Assembly: GCA_004151065.3 (NCBI GenBank)
Contig: NWUY0300048932.1
Coordinates: forward strand, 12,104 to 26,275
Source of the DNA: Larix sibirica
Taxonomy: Eukaryota > Streptophyta > Pinopsida > Pinales > Pinaceae
Direction: 5' to 3'
DNA length: 14,172 bases
Shown here: piece by piece, positions 1 to 8,094 of the stretch
How the letters are laid out: the number at the start of each line of letters is the position of its first letter
Numbering within the stretch: position 1 is the stretch's first letter
Program-made: the position numbers and the translations under genes
The notes under the pieces: model-generated
The model's database searches: none
What the model was told of the DNA's origin: nothing
The model's input: only the letters and a program-made list of their open reading frames with translations

Positions 1-254
1 CTCCTTTCTCACTCCTGTCGACTGCTTCAACAGTTCTCTGCTCGACCTATTGACTTCGACAAGTCAATCTGCTTCACGCACCAATGGTCGTTGGCACCCC
101 CTCTGGTCAACTCTCTCATGTCAACTAACTTCGACTGATCTACCTAGTCCCTGATTCTCCTTCATCAGAAAAGGACATAAAGAATTATGAGTATTTTAAT
201 GTGTTGGATCTATGAGGTAAAATATATGATAGATAGGATAAGGTGCGAAAAATT
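1..254. other. Leader region upstream of LINE, no gene
   Basis: The first roughly 170 bases are pyrimidine-rich and richer in C than the rest of the window. Frame 1 on the + strand is open from base 1 for about 47 codons before a TGA, but the peptide is not one I recognise. The stretch could be the 5' untranslated part or the extreme N-terminus of the LINE that follows, or unrelated flanking DNA. No promoter or splice signal could be assigned. Confidence 0.35.
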
Positions 255-1091
255 AACACAATTTGTCTTCCTGAGGTTACTGTTTTGGGAGAGAAAAGGA
301 CTTTGAGTTCTCAAAAGGTTGCATCCATGGAAATATTAGATGGAGGTTTGAGTGGGTATGAAGGATGGAAGATTAAGGATGCAGAGGAACCTATGACGAT
401 TTAGCAAGTAAAAAATGAAGGAAGTGTATAAAACTAAGAAAAGAACTCATAGCTATAGTGTTAGGGATTTATGTCAAAATCAATGAAATTGTGGAATATG
501 GGGAAATTATTTTGGTGGGTTGAGTCTTGGTATTTAGAGCAGGTGAAAGACGTTTGAAAGATTGGGCAGGAAAATAATGGGAAGCTTCCTTGGTGTATAG
601 TCTTGTTTCTTTGATTATCCCAAGGGCTTGGCTGCATTCAGATTCCAATCTAGAAAGGACGCAAATAGAATCCTAAAGAAAGGACATAGATGGAATTATT
701 GCTAAATCATTCATAGAATTATGGAATCCACTATTTGATGCAAGAAAGGAAAGGTTGGATTCTATGGAAATATGGGTTAAGATGCCCAATCTATTGTTGG
801 AATTTTGGGTCTCCATATTTTTTCCAGGAAATGGGTAATGCTTGTGGCTCCTATGTGGAGGAATATTGGACACCCTTAGAATCAGGGGTGTACTGTGTGG
901 CTCACATACTAGTAAATATGGATCTTAGGGAGGGATTAGCAGAAAATCTTGAGATAATAGTGGGAAATAAATTTCATGTTCAAGCTCTAGATTGTATGGG
1001 AGTTCCATTCAAGTGTAATAGATTCCATAAGTATTGTCATATAATAGCAGAGTATTCACTATATTTTTGCAGGAAAATATGGAAGAAATAA
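255..1091 (+). pseudogene. LINE ORF1 remnant: DUF4283-like domain plus broken zinc knuckle
   Basis: In plant LINEs this protein binds the element's RNA. The remnant must be read in several frames. Frame 3 from 255 (NTICLPEVTVLGEKRTLSS) ends at a TAG at 402-404. A piece near 554-624 reads DWAGK, stop, WEASLVYS. Frame 1 at 625-702 reads FRFQSRKDANRILKKGHRW. Frame 2 at 707-803 reads IELWNPLFDARKERLDSMEI then WVKMPNLLLEFW. Frame 3 from about 803 to 1091 reads SPYFFQEMGNACGSYVEE and ends in the zinc knuckle. The FxF...DAxxIL, WxPLFD and WVxxPNLxLxFW strings are hallmarks of DUF4283-containing LINE proteins. The knuckle at 1014-1055 keeps the first Cys and the His, but the second Cys is Phe, the Gly is Cys and the last Cys is Tyr. 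The apparent ATG at 735 is not the real start, because its first 20 or so codons are out of frame. Confidence 0.8.
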
Positions 1092-1871
1092 AGAGAAGGA
1101 TAGGAGAAGGGAAAGAATAATAGGGTCAGAAAGAGGCCATTGGAGCTTCGAAATTTTGTCGAATCACTTTCAAAGTATATATAGAAGGTCATCAGTGGGT
1201 AAAGGATAGTAATGTCAACATCAAGGAAATTCCAATAAGGTGAGATATGGAAAATAAGCTTATGAAAGAAGGTGATGATTATTTGTTTCTAGCAAAAGAA
1301 GGATTCTATATTTTTCAAATTAGAAGAGGTGGATAATATATTCCCAAGTATGACCCTGAAAGACCTAGTCCCTTTACAATTAGAGATTTCTGTGGGGAAT
1401 ATTTTATCATCTAATGTTATTTCTTTAGAATATCCCTTTAATGAAAAGAAGACGATTGGAAAGCACATGATAAATGGTTACAATCTAGGCACTCTTACGG
1501 CACATTATTTAAGAAAACCTTTGGAATCTTATGTTTGAAAAGGAACTCCATCAATTGAATCACTCTCTAGGGTTATGTTTCAATATTCTCAAGAGGATAA
1601 TAAGGACTTTGGTTCTCCTAATGAGAAGGATGTCTTTCTAATAAAAAGGGCATTGGAAGAGGAAGGGAGGTATTTCCTTCTGTCTCGAAAGGAAGGATTT
1701 GAGGGGTTTATTAGTGAAGTATCGGGAGGGATGGGTAGGAATGTGGAAAATACTAAAATAGATAAAGGAAAAAAAAAAATTCTTTTATTTGCATCAAGAA
1801 AAGGATGTGCGGGATGTAGATTGAGGAAAACAAAGAGCAATCAGTGAGGCGCTTAGAGTAGAAAAAGCCTT

Positions 1872-2690
1872 TGTAAGGGGATTCTTAATATTTTTGTATC
1901 CTTGAATTGCATTGGGATTGTTAGCGCCTCAAAAAATTTATCACTTAGGAGATTTGTTAGTAACTTGAAGCCGGATGTGATCTTTTTGCAGGAAACAATG
2001 AGTGAGGGGGAGAGGATTATGAGGGAGTTGGATGTTTTTCTCAGTGGATGGGAATTTGGTTTTATAGATGCTCAAGGTAAATATGGAGGCCTCATTTTGT
2101 GTTGGAAAGGTCAAAGTATGAAACATATAAATTCTTGGTCCTTTGAATTAGGACTAGGAGTGACCTTACATTTTCTTGAGGTAAGGAAGGAAGTCCTGTT
2201 TCTGAATATATATGGGTCGAATATGGATCAAATTTTATTTTGGTAATATGTGATGGATAATACCTTCTATAAGGAGAGAAATATTATATTGGGGGGGGAT
2301 GCAAATTTTTCGTTAGTTCTGTCGGATACTTGGGGCTTGAATGGGCATCCAGACCTGTCTTTAGATTTCTTCTTGAGAATGATGCAATGCAATGGGTTGA
2401 GTGATATAGAACCAATAAAATTAAAACCAACTTGGTCTAATAGAAAAGGAGGAAATGACAATATAGAAAAGTGCTTGGATCGATTTCTTGTATCGGAGGG
2501 TCTTTTATAAATTCCAGTTTGTATATGACAATTGATTAGGAGGGGAGGGGATTTGGACCACTATCCATTAGTGATCGAATTGGCAGGAGATTCGGAAAAA
2601 AATTCTTGTCCCTCTAGACATAATCCATCTTGGTCAGAGGATGGATATTGTGTTTAGCCATTGAGAAATGCATGGAAGTTTTTAAAATAA
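1872..2690 (+). pseudogene. LINE ORF2 fragment: APE-type endonuclease domain, no reverse transcriptase
   Basis: One reading frame can be followed from about 1872 to 2690, interrupted by in-frame stops at 2244-2246, 2508-2510 and 2526-2528 and by more after 2640. It carries the ordered motifs of the endonuclease/exonuclease/phosphatase fold of plant LINEs: LNC at 1902-1910 (the catalytic Asn), PDVIFLQET at 1974-2000 (catalytic Glu at 1992-1994), YGGLILCW near 2080-2105, GGDANF at 2292-2309 (catalytic Asp and Asn), TWSNRKGG and LDRFLVSEG at about 2430-2505, and DLDHYPLVIEL at 2550-2582 (catalytic His at 2559-2561; the usual Ser of SDH is Leu). The known role is to nick target DNA and prime reverse transcription. 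Catalytic residues survive but the stops make it dead. The TTG at 1902 is an internal Leu codon, not a start. The reverse transcriptase that should follow is missing. Confidence 0.9.
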
Positions 2691-2870
2691 ATTCAACGGA
2701 GTTGACAGCTATACAATTCTCAAGGAATTCAAAGATCGCAAAAAATAGTCATTGCTTGGGATCGAAATAAGAAATTGAGAGAGGAAAGAGCCTTATTAGC
2801 CCATTGAGTGAAGGATGGTGATCCTATATGAGGAAGAAGGATTAGGGTTCCTTCAAGAGGACACAAGGAA

Positions 2871-4166
2871 TGAATAACTAGTAGAAAAGCATAAATATAT
2901 CTCTAAAAAAACTACTAAATATTGCATATATAAATGACTTATTTTGGTCACATGATTGTTTATAGTTTATTTCCAATCACTTATAACACCACTTAATTTA
3001 TGACTAAAAAGATTTAGTCATTTCTTGATTGTTTTAATTCATCAACTTGGTAGTATATTTAGTAGTTTTCATAGTCATTGATTGTTGTTATCTAGTCATT
3101 TATTTAGTAGTTGTAGTTGTTGAATGTTGTCAATAAGTAGTTTATTTAGTCATTTTAATCATTAATTACCATCAAATAGTAGTATATTTAATCATTTTTA
3201 TACGTAGACATTTATAGACTGTCCCTTACAAGAAGGAAATATATGTCAAACTATGGGCTCACATAGAATCATCAAATCCTCCCATATCATCACAAATCAC
3301 AAAATCTAGTTTCTCTTCCCACTTGGAAAGCATAACATTTTGTATTCCTGTAAAATATTCGGTTTTGTTTTCTAAGATATTCAGTTCTTTCAATATATGC
3401 TCTTAACTGGTAACATAAAACACCATTATAAGCATATAATAATTCTCAATTTCTCCTTAAATCTCAAATTGTGGATCTATATCTTTCTCAAGAGTGGAAA
3501 GATAATAAAATAAAAGAGGATAAAAATTGCACGCTAAACAACTTTTCATCATTTTAATGAAACAAATAGAAAAGACATAAGCATGTGGAGAAGCAAGTCT
3601 AGAGGTAAACCTTATGCTTATGAAACTCCAGTTGATCTCCAATGAAGCAAACCCATTGATTTCAAGTTTGAAATGATCAATAGAATAAGGGTAGCAAGGA
3701 CCACAATGCCAAGAACTAACAAAATGAAATTGAGATTTACTTAAGGTCCTCATGTGAACAAAAGTAGTCAGTGACTCAGTGCCTCTGAGAGATGAATACA
3801 TATATGAGGTACAACTAGTGAGGAGCTCACCACAATGCTCTACTATGTGGGGTCTAGGGCTCAGGCATATTGTCCTTTCGAAAGGCCAAAATATAAGCAA
3901 AATTTTAATGTAAAAATAGTAGAATTTGTTAAAAAATAGGCATTTCATTATATGGACCTAAATTTATATGATGATAATGAAATGAACAATTGCAAGTTTA
4001 TCATTAAGAAAGTGGACGCTGCTTATAAAAATGATAGGATGACATAATGGAAGAAAAACTATCCTTCAATATCCAATGCCAAGAAATCCTCGTGCACAAA
4101 AACAAAAAATAAGCATAACATGTGCAAACTATGAACTGTAAAGAAAATGGTCAAATAAGTACTTAC
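2871..4166. other. AT-rich intergenic stretch, no recognisable gene
   Basis: No gene family could be recognised here on either strand. The longest open frame is 163 codons on the - strand (3457-3948). Its translation is rich in Phe, Ser and Cys with no motif I know, so chance is the simplest explanation. The stretch begins where LINE similarity ends and finishes at the splice donor of the MTP fragment. I searched the last 200 bases on the - strand for the next MTP exon (the usual LALYTI...W block) and did not see it. A degenerate simple repeat at about 2998-3205 is listed separately. Confidence 0.5.
2998..3205. repeat. Degenerate TAGTAGTTT / TTTAGTCATTT repeat block
   Basis: Short related words recur on the + strand, alternating TAGTAGT or AGTAGTTT with TTTAGTCATT or TTTAATCATT. 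Examples lie near 3008-3020, 3050-3080, 3091-3112, 3136-3160 and 3176-3199. Spacing is irregular and copies are diverged, so this looks like an eroded tandem repeat or low-complexity expansion rather than a young minisatellite. No function can be assigned. Confidence 0.5.
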
Positions 4167-4440
4167 CACAATTTCTCCAATAGGATCTATCCACTAGTAT
4201 AGAGTGCTTGCAAGGGCAACAAAAATCAAACCAAGTGCATTGGTGATCACATCAAAGGAGTGATCTTGAGCATATGCCTTCACAATCTCATTAGTAAAAC
4301 TTCGACATAGAGTACAAAGAACGAATTCACAAGAGTAACTAAAACCATGATTCGAACCACCCAGTTCCATTTGTCACCATCTAAAGATAAACCATCCTCT
4401 TGTATAAATTTGGAAATAGAGTTGGAAATTAGTGCCATGT
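4167..4440 (-). pseudogene. MTP: MTP / cation diffusion facilitator (Mn-CDF) exon fragment
   Basis: MTPs of the Mn-CDF group move Mn2+ into vacuole or Golgi compartments. From 4438 down, the - strand reads [26 protein letters not shown] and FFVLY. After one missing base between 4307 and 4306 it continues as [36 protein letters not shown], a TAG at 4196-4194 where the family has Trp, then WIDPIGEIV. The DHSFD string is the DxxxD metal-site motif of transmembrane helix 5 in Mn-CDFs. The exon ends at 4167 and is followed directly by a perfect donor, GTAAGT (4166-4161), in phase 0. Only about 90 codons of a roughly 400-residue protein remain, and the neighbouring exons are absent. Weak similarity may extend upstream to about 4480. 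The frameshift and stop make it a pseudogene fragment; the identity is solid, the exact paralogue (MTP8-11 type) is not. Confidence 0.9.
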
Positions 4441-4829
4441 CTCTTAACAAAAATCACAAGGAGAGCATCTAGAAGCCACCCAACAACAAAATCTATAAAT
4501 TACTATTCTATTGAAATATGGAAATCATTATCTACTAGTGCACTTGAGAATCTTCTTGAAGAAGAATGGAAATGCAACTACATAAATTTTCCAGGATAGC
4601 ATAAATCAAAACCGCATAGCTAATAAGGAAATCACTTCCCATATATTGTTTTAATCTAAGAAGTATTTAATCAATCAAGCCAATGAGTCTTTGGCTATGA
4701 TCGCACCATTCAATCTTGTATACAAAAGCACAAGATAGAGTATCTATAATAGAAAAATGGTAATTTCTTTACCTATTTCTTGATATCTCATTCATTCATG
4801 GAGATCACATTCATTTCTAGTCTAGTCTC
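4441..4829. other. No gene recognised
   Basis: This stretch lies upstream, in transcription order, of the MTP exon. The part next to it (4441-4480) may be decayed MTP coding sequence: a - strand reading with two stops loosely matches the usual ATLG segment before the conserved LIS. The rest shows no motif, repeat or long open frame on either strand. It may be intron-derived. Confidence 0.4.
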
Positions 4830-4831
4830 AA

Positions 4832-4921
4832 GATAAATATGAACGCGACAGATAGGAAATCATTGGTTAATGCATTCTTCCTAGGGTCCTCAACATCAAA
4901 CAATTTGTGCCAAATATTGAT
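4832..4921 (-). pseudogene. Exon-like stretch of unknown gene (IWHKLFDVEDPRKNAL)
   Basis: Just after an acceptor-like pyrimidine-rich stretch ending in TATATTAG (AG at 4923-4922), the - strand is open and reads LCAINIWHKLFDVEDPRKN followed by ALTNDFLSVAF. The composition, charged and hydrophobic rather than AT-biased, looks more like real protein than the surrounding frames, and it sits between the MAPKKK and MTP fragments on the same strand. I do not recognise the family and see no clear donor at its end. It could be chance. Confidence 0.25.
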
Positions 4922-5204
4922 AGCACATAACCTAATATACATTGGTTAAAGAAAAATTGCATTCCTCGACAAACAAGATGAGTAGCCAAATATTTTGTGT
5001 CAATTATAACAGGTGGAGATGATACAAACTTGTGATGACCTTGTAAAAGGAATTGATTTTTAATTTTTAATTTATTGCAAAGATATCGTGAAAGGCTAGT
5101 GCTACCATATTTAAGAATGGTATTTGTTAATTGTAAATTTTGTTTATAGAAAAACAAAAAAGGAACATGAAAATTCTCTTATGTATGGATTACAAACAAC
5201 ATAC

Positions 5205-5267
5205 AATTTCACTCCTATAGTACTGCACTATGTTTTTATGCTTGAGACCACTAAGCAATGTTATTTC
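5205..5267 (-). pseudogene. MAPKKK protein kinase exon fragment
   Basis: These 63 bases encode EITLLSGLKHKNIVQYYRSE plus Ile. That closely fits helix C to strand 4 of plant MEKK-type MAPKKKs (family pattern E-I-x-L-L-S-x-L-x-H-x-N-I-V-Q-Y-Y-G-S-E). The first Glu of the exon corresponds to the helix-C region of the small lobe; the Gly before Ser-Glu is Arg here. The exon is bounded by an acceptor AG at 5269-5268 and a donor GTATGT starting at 5204, where I believe the family also has exon boundaries. The rest of the kinase domain, including the catalytic HRD and DFG parts, is not nearby. It lies 121 bases downstream of the aldolase fragment on the same strand. The match is short but dense; I favour the MAPKKK3/5 or YODA-like group. 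Confidence 0.78.
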
Positions 5268-5388
5268 CTATCCAAGGCAAGTAGAAAAAATCTATCAATA
5301 TTCATATAGATAATAGTGTTTGTTAAATACAGTTGAGACTACCTCACCACTTAAATGCATGCTTCAGAGCATCCAAATGCATACTCAC

Positions 5389-5955
5389 CACTTATGCAAA
5401 ACTTGCACCCTATTTGTAGTACTCAACAGATCTTGAGGCTAATCCATCCATACCTTGGCACCAAGATTCATTGTTTGATCCTGGCAATGGAACCAAACCC
5501 TTCATGCATAACAATAGCAATAATAATTCAATCATTGATGACAGATATCCAGGCTCAAAATGCAATTAATATAATCTTTAACCAGAAGTCAAAGAAAACA
5601 ATTTGCAAATAGACCTACAATAGTAAAGGAAAAACACAACATAATCACATGGAAACAAGACTTAGGAAAATACCTTGTGAACTTTGATGTCTAGCATACT
5701 ATTCTATTCACACAAAAAATCAGCAAATTCCCTTCCATAAGTTGTGGACTAGTAGAGGGTCTCTTCAAAAAGGATGGAACCAAAAATATATTCCTCAACT
5801 CTTGGTGTGGTCAACAAGAGTTGCTTGTATGTTTGGCAGTTGGTTTCATTGTTTTCCAGCACAATGGAAGAAAGCATATTCCAACAAGTGGCATTGGAAT
5901 CATCTATGACAGGAATACCATGACCAGGAGATGCAATAGTTTTCTGTAATTCCAT
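5389..5955 (-). pseudogene. FBA: Class I fructose-bisphosphate aldolase fragment, two exons with intron
   Basis: Aldolase splits or joins fructose 1,6-bisphosphate in glycolysis and the Calvin cycle. Exon A (about 5955 to 5674, - strand) reads KTIASPGHGIPVIDDSNATC, then NNETNCQTYKQLLLTTP and GSILFEETLY, a TAG for the usual Gln, STTYGREFADFLCE, a second TAG for Gln, and IKVHK. The Asp of the conserved I-D-E-S motif is kept (IDDS) and KVDKG is KVHKG. An intron of 174 bases (5500-5673) with donor GTATTT and acceptor GAAG follows. Exon B (5499-5389) reads GLVPLPGSNNESWCQGMDGL, then ASRSVEYYK, TAG for Gln, GASFA; a one-base insertion precedes AAG TG. It ends at donor GTGAGT (5388), in the family's expected phase within the AKW Trp codon. 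The Schiff-base lysine region and the whole C-terminal half are missing. The intron rules out a processed pseudogene. Wording resembles the plastid isoform. Confidence 0.95.
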
Positions 5956-7065
5956 GTTGCAAAATCAAAAAACATAAATTGCAATGTGTTCACATTATAG
6001 ATATTTACCAATCACTACAATTTTGTTGAAAAACGGGTGAAAATGTAAATTGCTCTAAAACTAGATTGTATTTCTTCAATATTTTCTTTTAAATGGTAGA
6101 AAACTAAAACAGACACACAAACAAAACCATACCACTAGAATCGTTAAAATAGACACACAAACACAACCATACCACCAAAATCGTACCACAATGGAACTAG
6201 ATAATAATGTCTCTACAAATAATTAACCACCACAAGCAAAAGCTACAAAACAACATCTAACGTTACCGAATAGCAAGATCATATGGTTTTATTTGGAAAC
6301 ACCAAATTTAAATCTTAGAAATTGTTTTATTAAAAGAAGAAAACTTTATTTTGATATTGGTTGAAATATTTCTAGAAGTCAATAATATTTTTCAACTGAT
6401 TTTTCCTCTATAAGTCCATGTCTTTCTTGAAAGTTACAAATTAAATATTAAATATTGAATTGTCTCAGAAATTTCTAGGTTTGAGATGTTGTAATAACAT
6501 CTTGTACTGTTGATGGATACACTGATACTTCCACAACTTACAAGAATAATATTCCAGCATAGCAAAATATAGTAGTGAACTAAGATGTGGAGTTTTATGA
6601 GGATATGGCTCATTTCACTAATTCATTCCAACAATGTGGGTTAATATTCTCCTGCTCATGTTGTCTTCCCAGGTTGCATGATGGTGAATGCTTTTAGAAG
6701 AAAGTGGTTGAAGTTAAAATACTTATTACTCCTTCGAAGTTGTAGGAGTACACATTGTAATGCTTGGTTGGTTTGATCAAACCGTTGGATTGTGTTGCTC
6801 AAAAACATGGATGGACGGGATTATTCTTTCACATTCTAGGTGTTATGACCTCACCTGCACTTAGGTAGATGTAAAATTCCTTCATCTTTCTCTAGATCTA
6901 TCAACCAAATACACTGCAATTGAGATAATTTCCAAATATTATTTCCTCAATGCTTCAACCTTTTATGTAATAGCCTATTAGGTGGATTAAACCACAATAC
7001 AAATCAAATTTGAGCATGGTGAAGGAGATAACAATCCCTCCTAGACTGGATATGTTCATGTAGGA
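5956..7065. other. No gene recognised; intron-like flank of aldolase fragment
   Basis: The aldolase exon may begin at an acceptor-like TTACAG just above 5950, so the first part of this stretch would be intron. No other motif could be identified on either strand. It contains a two-copy 40-bp tandem repeat (6106-6185), listed separately, and a perfect 14-bp palindrome GGTTTGATCAAACC at 6770-6783. A short inverted repeat AGATGTT/AACATCT with a 5-base loop lies at 6484-6502. The segment 6600-6990 has a more balanced composition than its surroundings, but neither strand gives a recognisable protein. Confidence 0.4.
6106..6185. repeat. Two-copy 40-bp tandem repeat
   Basis: Bases 6106-6145 and 6146-6185 align without gaps at a period of 40, with five mismatches. 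Both copies carry the core AGACACACAAAC and CCATACCAC. The divergence suggests a moderately old duplication. No function is evident. Confidence 0.9.
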
Positions 7066-7323
7066 TGTTACAACTATCCTGATTGTTCTGGTTTAGAATC
7101 CAAATCCGGATTATTGAAGAGAAGCCATCTTTAGTAATAATATATATAAATAAATGTCGAATGAATAGATGATGATAATTTACAAATATGGCCCACCTTA
7201 AATATGGCTTGGGCATCGACTTGAGGAGTCACGTCCTCTTAGATGAACTATTTACTAATTAATACTAATTATTATTAATGTCTTATTTATTAATTATTTA
7301 TATATTATTTTATATATGTAACA
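7066..7323 (-). mobile_element. LTR of an LTR retrotransposon (258 bp, - strand)
   Basis: Read on the - strand, the block starts with TGTTACA (7323-7317) and ends with TGTAACA (7072-7066), perfect 7-bp inverted ends of the TG...CA type. A purine-rich tract, AAAGGGGGTGGCAA, sits immediately before the first TG, as a polypurine tract does before a 3' LTR. The first 90 bases are extremely AT-rich and contain TATA-like sequence (TATATATAAAAT). The middle is more balanced. No second copy was seen in the window, so this is either the 3' end of an element that lost its body or a truncated copy. The outer flank on the - strand begins TCCTA; no matching target duplication could be located. Superfamily is unclear. 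Confidence 0.65.
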
Positions 7324-7377
7324 TTGCCACCCCCTTTAAGGGCAGCTTTGTCCTCAAAGTTGATTTTACTGATATCA
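7324..7377 (-). other. Polypurine tract and internal end of the LTR retrotransposon
   Basis: The polypurine tract is 7337-7324 on the - strand and abuts the LTR. Immediately upstream the - strand is open and reads NFEDKAALKGGGNV, overlapping the tract. This style of ending, with the last codons running into the tract, is common in plant LTR retrotransposon polyproteins, but I cannot place the superfamily. Farther upstream (7380-8090) no reverse transcriptase, RNase H or integrase motif is visible, so the body is missing or too decayed. Confidence 0.5.
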
Positions 7378-8094
7378 ACTTCATTCTGGATTTGCATTGA
7401 AGCGCTGACTGAGATGTGTATTATGGATTGGTTCCTTTCTTTGGATGTGAGCCTGGAACTTCATGTTGTAATCCTTTCTGTTTGAGTGGTGATTTTTTGA
7501 AACAATACAATTTGTAATTATTTGTTTTCCATATCGCCTTTTGGATTCCATTTATGAGCAATTGTGGACCTTCATTACCATCACATTTTTGTTTAGTATT
7601 CATAGTGAAGAAACTTCATTGAATGCTAAGTCTTACATCTATAAATAATGATATTTTGGAATTTTGTAGTGTAAGTTTGGTTAAGTTATTAGTACATATC
7701 CATTCAATTGTTGCAACTATTGGGATCCTAGATAGTCGCACAATATTAAGATGTTGAATACCTCTTGTCAGGGATGCTTTTGATTCATATATCTCTTGAT
7801 CATCTCATCATCAGTGGTGTCTTGAAAATATCCCTTCACTTCTTTCATAACGACTATTTTTAAGGCTAAAAGTCTATGTTCATGCTCTTCTTTTCCAAAA
7901 GTGAATTCAATTATATTACTTCCAGTTTTTATACTGGTTGTGGATCCAACATTGGATGTCATAATAATGGAAGTATTTTTAAGANAAAGGTCAAAAAATA
8001 GCCCATGGGATAAATTTCGTGCTTAAAATTTTCCTTGTAGATGGCATTACTGTGAAACCATATCAGAGTACAACTGTAAGGAATACATGGAAAG
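7378..8094. other. Mostly unassigned; one unrecognised - strand open frame
   Basis: Between the LTR and the U2AF65 fragment the only stretch with protein-like composition is 7768-7962 on the - strand. It includes EFTFGKEEHEHRLLALKIVV and TTDDEMIKRYMNQ, ends in TGA, and is followed shortly by a donor-like GAG/GTATTC. I do not recognise it. It could be another gene fragment or LTR-element internal sequence. The 60-codon frame at 7421-7603 is also unrecognised. An ambiguous base occurs near 7985. Confidence 0.3.

Larger units (their letters stand above)
255..2870 (+). mobile_element. Degenerate 5' part of a plant LINE (non-LTR retrotransposon)
   Basis: Two LINE modules lie in the expected order on the + strand. 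An ORF1-like protein with a DUF4283-type domain and zinc knuckle (about 255-1091) is followed by an APE-type endonuclease domain (about 1875-2690). A spacer with two short open stretches (1329-1538 and 1575-1847) lies between them and probably derives from the ORF1 C-terminus. After the endonuclease, the linker toward reverse transcriptase is still faintly visible (AWDRN...KLREERALL around 2757-2800). Similarity ends near 2870 in AT-rich DNA and no reverse transcriptase follows. Many stops and frameshifts make it non-autonomous and old. The right boundary is approximate and I found no target-site duplication or poly-A tail. Confidence 0.85.

Noticed and set aside
735-802. ATG at 735 as start of a 118-codon gene
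   Set aside because: The first 20 or so codons are out of frame with the LINE ORF1 protein, whose true reading there is the adjacent frame (WVKMPNLLLEFW). The open frame is a by-product of a frameshift.
3457-3948. 163-codon - strand open frame as a gene
   Set aside because: No recognisable motif, AT-driven composition (many Phe, Ser, Ile) and no supporting splice or start context.
2871-4166. Helitron 3' end (CTRR with hairpin, read on the - strand) bounding the gene-fragment block
   Set aside because: Several CTAG words occur, but none has a convincing GC-rich hairpin just inside it. No matching 5' end was found either.
6770-6783. GGTTTGATCAAACC palindrome as a regulatory operator
   Set aside because: A single 14-base palindrome in plant non-coding DNA with no adjacent gene or promoter gives no basis for a functional call.
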